NCBI GenBank assembly: GCA_032622095.1
Contig: CP136065.1
Span: forward strand, 63,719,094-63,783,093
Direction: 5' to 3'
Source of the DNA: Siphonodentalium dalli
Taxonomy: Eukaryota; Mollusca; Scaphopoda; Gadilida; Siphonodentaliidae
DNA length: 64,000 nucleotides
Part shown: positions 24,705-36,787 of the stretch, piece after piece
How the letters are laid out: every line of letters starts with the position of its first letter
Numbering within the stretch: position 1 is the first letter of the stretch
Made by a program: the position numbers and the translations under genes
Notes under the pieces: model-generated
Database searches by the model: none
Told to the model about the DNA's origin: nothing
What the model saw: only the letters and a program-made list of their open reading frames with translations

Positions 24705-24814
24705 AAAAGGGTCCAGGTTACGCATACGGAAAGCTCGACAACGAGATAGCGGAAATTATTCCTGTATAGTCCGAAATGCTGCTGGCGAATTAAAAAAAGC
24801 GGTTGTTGTTACAG
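24705..24814 (+). CDS. Internal exon: second half of Ig domain 1, neuregulin/vein-like gene
   Basis: Exon of 110 bp between a CTTTCAG acceptor and a GGTAAGT donor; phase 2 in, phase 1 out. It encodes residues 57-94 and completes the first Ig domain: a KGSRLRIRKA strand, the D-x-G-x-Y-x-C signature (DSGNYSC, C77) and an N-A-A-G turn typical of I-set domains. C24 and C77 are 53 residues apart, normal for an Ig disulfide. N74-Y-S is a possible N-glycosylation site. The intron before it (16013-24704, 8.7 kb) cuts the domain between the C'-D region and the L-x-I strand. To my knowledge the vertebrate NRG1 Ig domain is also encoded by two exons split in this region. Followed by a 2.8-kb intron. Confidence 0.87.
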
Positions 24815-24919
24815 GTAAGTGAAATTAAGGCCGTCAAACATTGAGTCGCATGTGCACAAATGATGTAATATACAGTGCTAATGTTATCGGTAGCATCATA
24901 AAAGCAAGATTCAGTTCTG

Positions 24920-25015
24920 TAACTCCTGGAGGTAACCAGGATGTATTCAAACCCACGTCGCTATGTGTTTGCGAATGCTAGACCGCCAAGACGTCATCTT
25001 GTGACGATTCTCACC
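24920..25015 (-). repeat. Possible tRNA-derived SINE head or decayed tRNA
   Basis: On the minus strand, TTGGCGGTCTAGCATTCG resembles a box A and GTGGGTTTGAATACATCC a box B, about 45 bp apart. No full cloverleaf could be drawn. Confidence 0.33.
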
Positions 25016-25190
25016 CACAACTTTGGTCACAAAGTTTCAGCAGTTGGGCATTTCAGACCGAAAATAGGCTGAACATAGTTTGATTTTCCAACCATTATTT
25101 GACTAAATGCGAATATTATTTTACCTTTGGTCTAATTTTTTGGTCTGAAATGAACATCCGTTGGACTTGTTCCAACCATGATGTGGGTGC
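25015..25190. repeat. Dispersed repeat family J, copy 2
   Basis: ACAACTTTGGTCACAAAGTT, CAGCAGTTGGGCATTTCAGA and TTTTTTGGTCTGAAATGAAC parallel the copy at 10440. Confidence 0.55.
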
Positions 25191-25209
25191 ATGCCAGGAA
25201 GGCTGTCAA

Positions 25210-25570
25210 TGGTGCTCCTATCATTTGCAAAATGAGGTCCCCTGATGGTTAATTTAATGACACTATTCCGCACAGCGGGCTACGTTACCAAATGTGCCCT
25301 CTGGGGTCCTCATTCTGCTTAAGTCTAAACTGCTATGGGAGACGTACGATCAGATTGAAGTTCCCCAGTTGATGTTCACTAATTAGTCACCTCGATTATG
25401 CATTTTATCTTCTTCAAATTACTTGGGGGTATAGAAACTGAAGAGAACGGAAAAAGTAACTAAAACAATGTTAAGTTGAGACTATAGATACTTCACAGAA
25501 GGTAAGGCCTAAGCAGAATGAGATCCTCAGAGGGTGAATTTGGTGATGCTAACCCACTCTCACTACCTTG
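25210..25570. mobile_element. hAT-like MITE family D, copy D5, decayed
   Basis: CATTTGCAAAATGAGGTCCC, GATTATGCATTTTATCTTCT and GGCCTAAGCAGAATGAG blocks in family order; the right terminus merges into the 146-bp tandem units. Confidence 0.6.
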
Positions 25571-25574
25571 AAGG

Positions 25575-26160
25575 ATTCTCCCTCGAAAATAGTCGCCCAG
25601 ATCAACCCGATCTAAAAAAAAATGAACACTTTCTAAAGACCATATAAAATTAGATTGGATCGTTCATTCTGGAGTCCGAACAGGATGAAGATACAGTCTG
25701 ATGGATCCAACTAAATATCCAACAAGCCGTTCACCTATTACATTGAAAGTACAGTATCATACACACATCCAAAGTGGTTGCAGTTTGTTTCGGTGGCAAT
25801 TTCAAGTTGGACCCTCTAGCTATACTTCAAACCATTAAATTAGATCGGCGTCAAGTTCATTCTGGAGTTCGAACAGAGCAATGATACCATCTGATCTTGA
25901 ATATGTCTCTCTTGAACACAGTCGCCCGAGACTCGCCCCGATCAACCCGATCTCCAAACAAATGAACACGTTCTGAAGACCATCGAGAATTAGGTCGGAT
26001 CGTCCTCCCAGAGTTCGGACAGAGCGACGATACCCTGTAACCTTGAATGGGTCTCTCTTGAACACAGTCGCCCGAGACTCTCCCCGATCAACCCGATCTC
26101 CAAACAAATGAACACGTTCTGAAGACCATCGAGAATTAGGTCGGATCGTCATTCCATAGT
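25575..26160. repeat. Tandem repeat with 146-bp unit
   Basis: GTCGCCCGAGACTC at 25921 and 26067, and CTCCAAACAAATGAACACGT at 25952 and 26098, are 146 bp apart. A more diverged unit lies at 25575-25690. The minus-strand frame across it is a by-product. Confidence 0.8.
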
Positions 26161-26564
26161 TCGAACAGAACGATAATATATATTGCCCTCTGACTGACTA
26201 TTGATTGTTATGTACGAAACAAAACACACTGTTTGGACAATTGATCTACAACCAAGTCCACTTATACTTCCAAGGGAATTAATTTATCTGTCATTATGTC
26301 AATATCTGCCGCTGCCAAGGGGCGCAATCCATTCGAAGCCCCTGTCGATAAGTGCTTCTTGGCAGATGATTTTTCTTTGACGCCTCATTTGTGCGCATTC
26401 TTCTCATTGCGTTACGGTGTGATCCGTTAATCAAATGGACTGGCCGCGGAGCAGATGTGTCCAGCGTCTGAGGGGAACACTTGATAGATCACCGGCCTAT
26501 ATATTCATTATCACCGAGTGGTCAGGATGAACTTGACAAATGGAGTGCGTGGTTCGTAATTTTG

Positions 26565-26785
26565 TGCCCAAACCTCAACATTTAGAATGTTTTCCTGACA
26601 CTTCAGTTGGAAATGCCACACCAGTAGTATGTTGAAATTGTTGTCATTCATTGATTTTGCGACCAGTATTTAGGGAACAATTTTGTTAGGTTTTAGGCCA
26701 ATATGCGTATATTTTCATACTTTACACCCAAGGTGGGTGTATGGTTGGAAATTTCCAACAGCTCGAAAGTTTGAGGTAACATTAA
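26565..26785. repeat. Dispersed repeat family J, copy 3
   Basis: CTTCAGTTGGAAATG, TTTTAGGCCAATATGCG and GGTTGGAAATTTCCAACAG match family J. Confidence 0.6.
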
Positions 26786-27625
26786 ACAAATAAAATAAAA
26801 CGGATTTCAATTTGTGTCTTGTAAACAGTTTATTGCCCATTTTTGGGGCCAGCGTGATGCACCAAACTGACTCTCAACTGGGTGCAGTTTGTTGGCCTCG
26901 AGCGGACATAGCCGTGCAATTGGCTGTCTTTCTGTCCATCCATCCCTTTATACACTGTTGATCAATTCCTGTTATGACAGATGAGGTATTCCTTTATATA
27001 AATCTAGATATAGTTTGGTTGGTAGATATGTATTGCTACCTTAGGAGTATACCGGCAGAATCACGTATTGTTACATCACCTATTCACCGTCACTTGGTAC
27101 ACATACACTACTAGACACCGCAGATGAGCATGCAACATTTTCTCTTAACCTCAATTGAACCAGACACACGGATCAAGCTAATCCGGTGTATATTGTTGGA
27201 ATTCTGTGTTTATTGTGAGATAACTTGTGTACCGTAATGCAGTTTATATGTGATATATGGCTCTGATTTAATCAGCAATATGTTCGACAGATTTACGTAG
27301 TTTGTGTTCGAAAATTCTTATGTTACCATTTCGTAGTTTTCGTACATCCTGGTTTCTGTCAGGTTTTCTTATCCTGGTAGAAACACAAGTTGATTATCGT
27401 CTTAATTTCGATCAAAAATTAAAACCGTAAAGCCTTAGATGAGAAATTTGAGTTGAAATTATGCAACGGTAGAAATATTGAGGCACAACTTGAAATTTAT
27501 ATCATAATGGGTGAAAATGTAAATAAATTGCAATTGGAAATTGTTTTATACCAGAGAACAACAGCGAACCTTTCCTGATACTGCCATTGCACAGTGCATA
27601 AATTGATCATTTCGTTTTCTTCCAG

Positions 27626-27928
27626 TCACAAAAAGAATTAAAAAACCAAAAATAAGAGCACCTCGTAACATGTATACTGTAACGGAAAACAGAAGAGTTA
27701 TCCTCCATTGCAATGTGACAGGGGAGTCAATTGGAAGTGTGCATTGGTATCTAAACGAGGAGCGTATTGATGTCAGGGACAAAGAGAGGTATACTGGAGG
27801 TACCAATCAGCAACCATCGTTGGAAATTCACCATGCGAACATGACCACGGATGTTGGGATGTACACGTGTCATGCCACAAACCCTGCTGGAACATCACGC
27901 AGTAAAGCTATAGTACTAAGTGTTCAAG
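27626..27928 (+). CDS. Internal exon: complete Ig domain 2, neuregulin/vein-like gene
   Basis: Exon of 303 bp between a TTTTCTTCCAG acceptor and a GGTGAGT donor, phase 1 on both sides, so it is a symmetric single-exon Ig module. It encodes residues 94-194. A basic linker (TKRIKKPKIRAPR, 95-107) is followed by an I-set domain: C122 (LHCNV), W134 (VHWYL), L-E-I strand at 159-161, D-V-G-M-Y-T-C with C175, then N-P-A-G. C122 and C175 are again 53 apart. Possible N-glycosylation sites are N123-V-T and N165-M-T. The ATG at 27670 is an internal methionine (residue 109), not a start, because coding potential and the linker extend upstream to the acceptor. A symmetric 1-1 exon could be gained, lost or skipped without a frameshift. 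Followed by a 25-kb intron. Confidence 0.92.
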
Positions 27929-28379
27929 GTGAGTGTTTCGACCTCGTCCAGAAATAATGCAGTGCGGCATGATTTGATACATTCAGATCGGTGGTATGGC
28001 TTTTGAAGATTTTGAGATATTACTTGTTTGTGGAGTAACCATATATTCACATATATAACAAATATGATAGTTTTGTCACGATTAGTTACAGAATAGTTTA
28101 TTCATTTGTGTAAGTCATGTTATGATTTTGTAGTCATTAGAATAGAACATTCTGCACTATAATCTTATTTAAAATAATAGGTAGATCTCGTGCAATGTTG
28201 CTCAATTTATATCGACGTGCGATGTGTTTGATTGATATTATCACATATCAGATCGTATCTTACTATAAGGAAAATAATTATTCTGCCTGCACGCTATCTG
28301 TCCAAGGTTTCGCTCCAACAATGGGGAAATGAAATTAGAGAATATTTACATGAGCATATTTACATGAGAATATTTACTT

Positions 28380-28594
28380 AGTTATAAACTTATAGTTGGA
28401 ATGGTCTCTTAACCATCTGGGGGAGTTTTCGGAAAAATTAGCAGATGGCAGAAAATACAAGTACAGAATGAGTCCTATTTATTGGAGGGATATGTTCATA
28501 TATTAAGTGTAACAAACGAACTATATGACCGATTATTAAACTTATGACCTGAACTACTTGCCAATGAGTATTTACTACATAAAGTGTTAAAATA
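28380..28594. mobile_element. MITE family A, copy A4, diverged
   Basis: AGTTGGAATGGTCTCTTAAC, AAATACAAGTACAGAATGAG, ATGTTCATATATTAAG and CCAATGAGTATTTACTACAT follow family order. Confidence 0.6.
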
Positions 28595-30004
28595 ACTTTG
28601 GAAGAGCTTGTGTATTATGCCTTTACTTGCATTTATTTATCGCAATTATCAATTAATTGTGGCACACAGAAGAATTTGAATACTATATAAATAACATGGC
28701 ATTTATTTAGTGTAAGCGACATGCGATTTATATTTTTAAATCTGTAGCTTAAAAAAATTTCATAAATGCATTGTGTTTAAATCGCCGTTGTTTCTGTAAG
28801 TCAACAACAATCAGGCTGTTCCCTTGAGCATATATTTAATTTGGAATAGTTTCACGTTAGTTATCGACATTGTAACTGCACGGTAGCCGTGTTTCGAAGT
28901 ATTTACTTACAATCTTCTGCACAATAGATCAATATATTGTAAATATGACTATCTGAGTAGTTCTCCTTAAAGTTTCCATCTTTCAAATGTGCACCAATTA
29001 GACTGGAGGCACCATTGTCACAAGACGTCAATCACATTTCTAGCTAAACATTCAAACCGATAATATTTACAACCAATGTTTAACGATTGATCACATCACA
29101 CCTTTCAATTTCTTGAATATAACTATACCACATGTAGTTGTTGCTATTTTTAGCACAATAGTTAAATAAAACATGTTGGCAAATTAATTATATTTTCACA
29201 TTTTAGACTCATAAATTCAATTATAAGCATGCATATAAAGTGTAAAGCTTACGTATTAATGATTGAATATATTTAATTTACCTGTAGTCAGAAATAATCT
29301 GAATCAATGGACAACCATATTTTGGCCCCAATTATAATTCAGTTATGTAGCACCTGACCAAACATCGAGATTTGAAGAAAATTGGATAGGAATAGGCATA
29401 ATCACCCTGTTAAATGATGCATGGCTAAACGTGATTAGTTTGAACAATTTGCTACAAATATGATCAGTGCATTCTAACAATGACCCCTTGAGCACTAGTC
29501 ATTAGTTCCAATGACATTGCAATCTTGTTACAGAAATTTGGATGCAGTGGTCGCGTAAATGGAGATGCATTAAGAATGAGACACAATCCCGTGTTCATAA
29601 TTACATAATGACAAAGATAATCTAATATTACTAAACGACCCTTGCTTGAGTAACACCATATAACCCCGAAATGTGTGCTGGCTGTATTGTAATGGTAGAA
29701 CATTGGTTAGCATCGTATATTACAACGAAACCACTAACGGCTATCGACACACCCCTGCTTCTGAATAACGAAATGCTTCGCGACTGTCCTATTGGTGTCT
29801 CAACAACTCTATATATTAACGACCATTCCTGGGCAACTGATTCTATGATAATTAGCTGGTAGACTTCTGTTATCTTGACCAACATGTGGCTCGTATCCGC
29901 TAAAATACATTTCAAGAGATGCATTATTATATAGCAATAGTCTGACCAAGTGTCGCATAATTTAGATTAGTTTCTTGCAAAATGGACTCCAATTTTATTT
30001 GGAC
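28595..30004. other. No gene or repeat recognised
   Basis: Strongly AT-rich intron sequence. Confidence 0.5.
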
Positions 30005-30531
30005 TTAAAGGCATGGGCGGCGTTCGTCGCAGAAATATTCATATTTGTTCAAATCGCCATCAACAGAAGGAATATTAAAAGTTATATATAGTTGTGTTCA
30101 TATGCCAAACATAATCAGTGCGTAAATTGTATATTGTCGTCAAGACATACGATGGTGTACGTAAACAAGAGCCTGCTCAAGTTATAGAAGTTTTGCTTCT
30201 GTTTACATAACACAGAGCAATTCTATTGGTTAATCACACACAAATGATATAAACGCTCTTTATTATTTCCATATCAGGAAAACAGTAACAAATAACGCTC
30301 ATTATGTTTACCATATCCGGATCTAAACAAAAGCCAGGTTTTGTAACGTGTTTTGCTTTTGTTTACATAACAAAGGAAATATTTGACAATAACATACTGT
30401 GTATGCCATATTTATGATTGGTATAAGAACAAGGTCTGTCTATATTTTACTATTCTTTCTGTTTATGGCGGTTTTGCCTGAGGTGAATATTTTAACAGCA
30501 TACCCACCGCCAACGCCGCCCGTGCCTTTAA
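30005..30531. mobile_element. TTAA MITE, family E, copy E2 (527 bp)
   Basis: TTAAAGGCATGGGCGGCG at the left and the inverted CGCCGCCCGTGCCTTTAA at the right, with TTAA at both ends. Collinear with E1 at 2143-2643. Confidence 0.85.
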
Positions 30532-30839
30532 TACGAGTCGCATTGGTCCACTATGACATAGACGAGCCTCCAGGTTCATTATCAGAGACCATTTACTCAA
30601 GAATGACGAATTTTCTGGAGGCATGACGCATGGTATGCAGAATGGATATAAATTAATGCCAGCAACCCCAAGAAACAACTCGTGTGGTGTACGATTTTAG
30701 GTATATGCTGTGTCCTTATATTATATGGTTTATGTCATACAGCATGTTTATTATATTGAATGGTTTGCTATTGAATGACCAGTGCTTACATCCAAATGAT
30801 GCAACAGAAATTACTTTTCGAATTTGATTTGGAATTGTC

Positions 30840-30888
30840 AGTGAGCTATAGAAATAAAACAGTGAGCTATAGAAATAAAACACATACC
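30840..30888. repeat. 24-bp tandem duplication
   Basis: CAGTGAGCTATAGAAATAAA occurs twice in tandem. Confidence 0.85.
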
Positions 30889-30889
30889 G

Positions 30890-32034
30890 AAATTATGGTC
30901 TAAAATGTGATTTTTATGTGTTGAATCAACAACATTGATTAAAATGAAAACAGAAGTAAACTGAGACTTTCTGGCTTTAGAAATTTGTAACATTCTGTTT
31001 TCTGTGGTAATTTCTGCAGTTTGGATGCTGATGTGCTGTGGTATATTGACGATGTAATTGTCATTGGTGATAAGTCACTAGAACACTCGAATACTTCTAC
31101 ACTCTACTATATATCCTCCATATATAATGGTCGCATGTTGATTGTTTCTATATTTCAGGACTCGCACAGGGTATGTTTCACGAATAACTCCCATTCTGCA
31201 CCAAATGTGGTTTAAATGTACACGTTTGAATTTAATTGTCGTGTTAACCTTGTTACTGCAATGTGTTTGCTATCATTGTAATTGGTCGTGCTTTTCACGC
31301 AGATGTTTAGGTTTTAAAACCGACATGATATTGAGTATCCAGTCAGCAAATTATCGCAGTTATTTTGCTTCTTCTTAAAATTCCTGCTCATGCTACATTT
31401 CTAGAAATCAGATTGTGTAGTTCAAATCCTAAATCCACATTGAGAACTTTATAATTATGACATGTGACCAACGTCGATGTGCGTAAAGAAACATAATCAA
31501 GCTTCAATATACGTTTCCATCAATATTCCTGTGTGGTGGCCTGAGTAGAAATTCGGCACTGATCGTCGGGTTGACGGATTTTCTTCACTAGCAAGTTGGT
31601 CACTAAAGGGGTGTACACTGTTCTTACAGTTTTATTGTAAGGAATAGATTACTAAATTATTATTATCTATTTTAAAATGAAAGGTAAAGCTCACATTGAT
31701 CTGATTTTATAAATAAGTGTATTTGTTCAAATTTGCGAATATTTAGATCCCACGATGCCATAACTGCATGAGTAATAAAGGGAGATTTATCCCGTTTGAA
31801 ATGATCAGTAAATGCTAGAAGCCTTATTAGAACTCTCTAAGGTGGTAATACATGTCATTGTCGGCATATAAGTGAAGCGACATTTGCAGGAATTCCTCAA
31901 TGAGTATGGTGCAGACTGGGCAACGTTTTTCCAAATAATATCCATAGGCTTGTATATAATAATCACATATTTTACAGATACATTTTCCCTTTATCTATTA
32001 ACAGATTCCTTGCTAGAGTCATTCAATGCATAGA
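30890..32034. other. No gene or repeat recognised
   Basis: AT-rich intron sequence with short frames only. Confidence 0.5.
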
Positions 32035-32250
32035 TTAACCCTTCCATGACTGGAGCTGCCTAAAATGTTACAAAAACACTGTGCCAATGCATTTCATGTA
32101 TATTCCAGTCTGCCACAGGAAAGCTCGCATATATAAGAGAATGCATTGGCCTAACAATATTTACCTTGACCTTGTAAGCTAGTGTATTCTCTTATATATG
32201 CGAGGCTCCCTATGGGACACTCACATAAGCTCTCGTCGTGAAAGGGTTAT
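32035..32250. mobile_element. TTAA MITE, family B, copy B2
   Basis: TTAACCCTTCCATGACTGGA at the left and CGTCGTGAAAGGGTTAT at the right. Internal TATATAAGAGAATGCATTGG blocks and the TTACCTTGACCTTGTAAGC core. Confidence 0.85.
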
Positions 32251-32963
32251 GTGATAAATGGAAAGTGTGTAGAGTATTTAGATGAACTTCATTTGGCTTG
32301 TCATCGTTTGTAATGTTCTTCGTCACTCAAACTACACTGGTTGTTATCTAAATATTTTTCGACGATTCTTTGCTTCCCATCAAAGTGGTTTCCTGTTCAT
32401 GGAAGGTATCCGGCTCCAAAAATGGAAGAATATATTCAGGCCAAGCATCACAGATTTCTATAACTATACTTAAGCATTACGCAGTAAATTGTTTTAATAT
32501 ATAAGCGAATAGAGGTATGGATGTTACGAATGATTGCCCGATTGATTCTTGTTAATATATAATTTGTAAGCGATTTATATTATTGAACGCCATCATAGTC
32601 TTCTGCCACAAATTTCATGAAACATTGATAAGGAAATTTTTCCAATGTGCAAGCTTAGCATTGAATGACTCGACATTAGATATGCTTACAATTGACTACT
32701 ATACATTTGTGTGCTCGCATATCTCATAGCTAATATTGAACATTTGCTGTGACGAACAAAAGAAAACACACACGACGTGCACAGAGTGTTCTTTCACCTG
32801 CTTTGGCATAACGGAATCCCGCCTGATTAGCTGGTCTCGCGTAAATTGAAGAAAATGTGGTTTTAGCCAGTGTATATTAGGAATAAAACCTTAGTGAGTT
32901 GTGGCGTCATACCGGATGGACAAACTTTAAATTCATGACATAATGGTCATCCAGCTCATATTG

Positions 32964-33224
32964 TTAACCCTTCCATGACTGGAGCTTCCTGAAATTTTGC
33001 GAAAACCATGTGCCAATGCATTCTCTTATATATGCGAGTCTCCCATAGGGAGCCTCGCATATATAAGAGAATACATTGCCCGTACAATATTTACCTTGAC
33101 CTTGTAAGCCAGTACATTCACTTATATATGCGAAGCTCCCTATGGGAGACTCATTTGTATAAGATAATGCATTGGCACAGGATTTTCGCACAATTTCAGG
33201 AAGCTCCAGTCGTGGAAGGGTTAA
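32964..33224. mobile_element. TTAA MITE, family B, copy B3 (reference copy)
   Basis: Intact TTAA at both ends; TTAACCCTTCCATGACTGGA and its complement TCCAGTCGTGGAAGGGTTAA. Two hairpins of about 75 bp (TGCATTCTCTTATATATGCG with complement) flank a short core. No coding capacity. Confidence 0.92.
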
Positions 33225-34004
33225 ATGGCGACGAGTCAAGCAGCCATCAGAGATGCTCTATCTCTTCCCGGAAGTACTTCCGACCACAACAACAACATTT
33301 CTATGGCACCAATTTGCAATGCAAAATTTAAATGTTATAACCAACAAACACATGAGAAACAACTGGAATTGCACAAATTTTACTTAACATTGATATACAA
33401 GCTGTCCCGGCGTAATTGGAGAAAAACTCATTTTTGATGGACCGAAGCTCCTCTAGACTGTTCTCTGCGACTCAAAATTAATAACTTATACCCCAAATGT
33501 ATATAGGAAGTTTAGGGAAGAGATACGCATCTGATGATCTTGCTGTTCTCGAAATTGTAGTTATTTTGTACCCTTTTATAGTATGGTAAATAAAATTGTA
33601 ACCAGCGTTTATATAATATTATATCTGCTTTTTTACTATTATGCTATGACCACTCAGTGTCAATACATGTGACCAGTTATCAGATGATAACATTTGTGTC
33701 TCGCTATACACATCCAAGTGCGCTTGTAAGTTATTATTTCTGTTTCAGTATTCAGCACTGCTTTCCACACGACGATGCCCCCTCGAATCCGTGCTGGTAT
33801 TTCCGCGCCGACTAAAAATAAACTCGTCGACAGTTTCAGTAGCATTCACTGGGTTGGCTATTTTACAAACCAAATAGTTTGTAGTCCGGGAGATAATATG
33901 GGTACCCTTGCACCCCCCCCCTGGGACTTAACTTCACCCCACTCATTCTGTTCCTTATTATGTCCTCCAACTTTTAAGCAATGTTAACAAGAAAACAAGT
34001 GGCC

Positions 34005-34720
34005 TTTTAGACTCCAGACAAGATGGCGTCCAACATGGCCGCCGTTTTTCAGACCAGACCCTAAGTCAGTTTTATGCACATTATAGCGGGAAAAGTTAGT
34101 AAAATATATACAAATGTATATATTTTCGTGAAGCTAAGACATAATGACACTTTTTTAGGCCAAAATTGAATATCACCACCCAAGATGGCCGCCAAAATGG
34201 CCGCCGGAAGTTGAAAATATGACATTTTTCCACAAATATCTTCTAGATCAATTCATGCTGTTTGGAACGGGTTGAGTAATGCAACTTTATTTTATGTTTT
34301 ATATATTAACTGGTCATTGGAGCAATTAAATATGAAATTATTGGGGTCCTAACTCCCTTCCGATCCCTCAAAAATTCGATTTTACATAATGCGGTATAAA
34401 ATTTCACAAAAAAATCACAATTGGGATTCTAGTCATATTTCAACAAGAAATGAACAGAACTTTGTAATGTAAGTGAGGCATATCATTACCTATGAATATT
34501 CCAAATCACTGGAACCAAAATGTTTACTTTGTCTCAAAATGGCTGCCAATATGGTCGCCAAAATATGGAAAATGGTAAATATTACACCAGCGTGTTCTGC
34601 AATCGCTTATAAGTTGTGGTTGATGTATAAAGTTGGCTATTCTGCATTCTATGCATTGAATAAAGCTCTTCCTATTATGACTGGATGTGGATACTTTCAT
34701 TAAATATGGTCTATATCTTC
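34005..34720. repeat. AAGATGGCCGCC-type dispersed repeat
   Basis: Several AAGATGGCCGCCAAAATGGC-like blocks separated by AT-rich units ending in similar CACAAATATCTTCTAG or CAAAATGGCTGCC stretches. No protein is recognised in it. Confidence 0.45.
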
Positions 34721-35451
34721 CGGACCACAATTACTACAACACAAGTTTTATAAATACCGATTTCAAGATAACAAATAGATATTTTGTGGATCAAATACAA
34801 ATAAACTTGTTCTATTATTTGTATATATATAGGCATAATACAGTGGTTTATTTCGATTGTAATTCGCGGTATATCTCTTAGATGATCTGCAATTTGCCTT
34901 TATTTAGGGTGCTATCAAGATAGAGTGCTCTTTTGGCGCGGATTAGTGTTATAAAATAGCCCACATTACTATACCACGAAATTCTAAATAAAATTGATAT
35001 AAGTAAGGGTTAGAGCACAACAATTATTCTTTACCATAATCAATCGAGTCGAAGACGAGATTTATTCTGGTAAAGAACTATTCGCGTGCTCTGACCGACT
35101 TAGAGCACAATTGATCCCACATAATGCAATCAACTGGAAATGTGCCGTTAAGCGTATTTTGACCACGACGCACAATCCGTGCGCTGGCCGCGATTGGACA
35201 CAATAGCCGGTTAGCCACGCCCAACAACGTGATTAACTTGAACTGATCGCTGTTGAATGTGAATAGATATGCCCGAAACAATACGCACTGGTCCCACTTT
35301 GAAGCGCCCGTGCGATGTGTCTGTCATGAGTTGCGTGTGCCTAACAATGGTATAGCCACTGAACTATTCCTTCGCCAGCCTTGGGAATTGGTGTGATTTA
35401 CCAAAAATCAGGGAACGATTGCAACAATGGGATTGTGCTCTAATTGATAAT

Positions 35452-35600
35452 ATTAGTTACCCCGTGTCTGTAAACGTAGTACGGGTTATTACCTACCCGA
35501 AGCCAGCAGTATGCCATGAAGCCGAAGGCCAAATTAGATACAGTGCGCTGAGGGTAGGTAAAACCCCGTACCAGGTGAACAGACACGGGGTGACGATTTT
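35452..35600. repeat. Inverted-repeat element of about 150 bp
   Basis: ACCCCGTGTCTGT...GTACGGGTTATTACCTACCC pairs with GGGTAGGTAAAACCCCGTAC...ACAGACACGGGGT. Confidence 0.8.
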
Positions 35601-35849
35601 ATCTATTGACCTTAACAGTAGATACAAATCAACATATCCCTTCTTTTCACCCATAGAAATAAATAGGGAAATTTGAACCTTATATTTCAGTATTTGTTCA
35701 GTTTTAACTACATGAGGAATAAACTAAATTCATGTACTGTTTGATATAATTACCATAACAACAGAATTGACCATAATATCTGAACATAAATTGAATCACA
35801 AGTATTAACAAATACTGATATCACACTCTTGACTCATATTGAAACTAAA

Positions 35850-36105
35850 GCATTGTGTGGTCAACATCAAACCCCATGATATTTCTGGGAATCACAGAAA
35901 TGTTCCGTATCGTGTAGCTGCCTCGAGTCTGAAAACAAGGCAGCAACACGATACGGAAAACTTTCTGTGTAAAAATTGCTTGTTGGTGGCTTTGACCACC
36001 CACCCACCCCGGCATACGTGCCGGAATTTTTTTTTTCACCCCCCCCCCCCCCCCCCTGTGGTTCCCAGAAATATCATGGGGTTCGATGTTGACCACATTC
36101 TTCAA
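35850..36105. mobile_element. MITE with nested palindrome
   Basis: Outer arms TGTGGTCAACATCAAACCCC (35855) and GGGGTTCGATGTTGACCACA (36081) are inverted. An inner hairpin TTCCGTATCGTGT...ACACGATACGGAA lies at 35902-35960. A C-run sits at 36041-36057. CCCACCCACCCCG...TACGTG is shared with 40740. Confidence 0.75.
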
Positions 36106-36317
36106 TGTTGTTTTGTGTACCAACTGACTCGTTTTAAATATTATCTCGCGATCGGTGTATGTGACGAATACACGAAGATGACCCCCACTCTATATGTCTT
36201 ATACATGTATGTTCACATTTGTATTGATGGTTTATTAATTATTTGTCTTCTGTTGAGCATGGTTGAGCATGATATATCGTTACCAAATGTGTTCTTATTT
36301 ATGACGTGTTTTATATA

Positions 36318-36335
36318 TAATAATAATAATAATAT
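36318..36335. repeat. ATA microsatellite
   Basis: (AAT)6. Confidence 0.9.
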
Positions 36336-36787
36336 TTATTTTTCCCAATAATAATTTGATACAATATAATATATTGGTAATTCATGTTACCATGTTCCTT
36401 GTGTATGGGAGTGGATTCGGCTGTAAGACTATATGGCTTATATATGCCGTCTCCACAAGTGACCTTATCATCGGTGGACATAATATAAAATGGTGCGACA
36501 AAGCAAGCAATATTATGCCTGCATTACTCGAGTCGCGTCCCGTCGTGGAGTTGTCGGAGACAGGTAATGAATTGGTATATTCATGTACTAAATGTTTACA
36601 CCATGTCTAATATATTATAGTATGGGTTTCATAGAATGGGTTCGTAAGAGCAATACAGACACAAGCATATATACAACATTTGTGTGTCACATGTCGTATC
36701 GGTCATCAGCTATTTCAATATTTCCATATATTAGATATTTACTTAATGTAATTATTATTGGGCAGTGTCATATAATCTGTTTATATG

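Larger units (their letters stand above)
24815..27625 (+). other. Intron between Ig domains 1 and 2 (2.8 kb)
   Basis: Phase-1 intron, GT at 24815 and AG ending at 27625. It holds a tRNA-like sequence, two copies of the TTGGAAATTTCCAA repeat family, a hAT-like MITE remnant and 146-bp tandem units. Nothing coding was seen in 26160-26560 or 26800-27600. Confidence 0.85.

Noticed and set aside
27546-27806. Minus-strand frame opposite Ig domain 2
   Set aside because: Shadow of the Ig exon on the plus strand, which has clear domain signatures and splice sites.
35839-36351. 170-codon plus-strand frame
   Set aside because: It runs through both arms of a MITE and a C-run; the similar peptides on both strands come from the inverted repeat.
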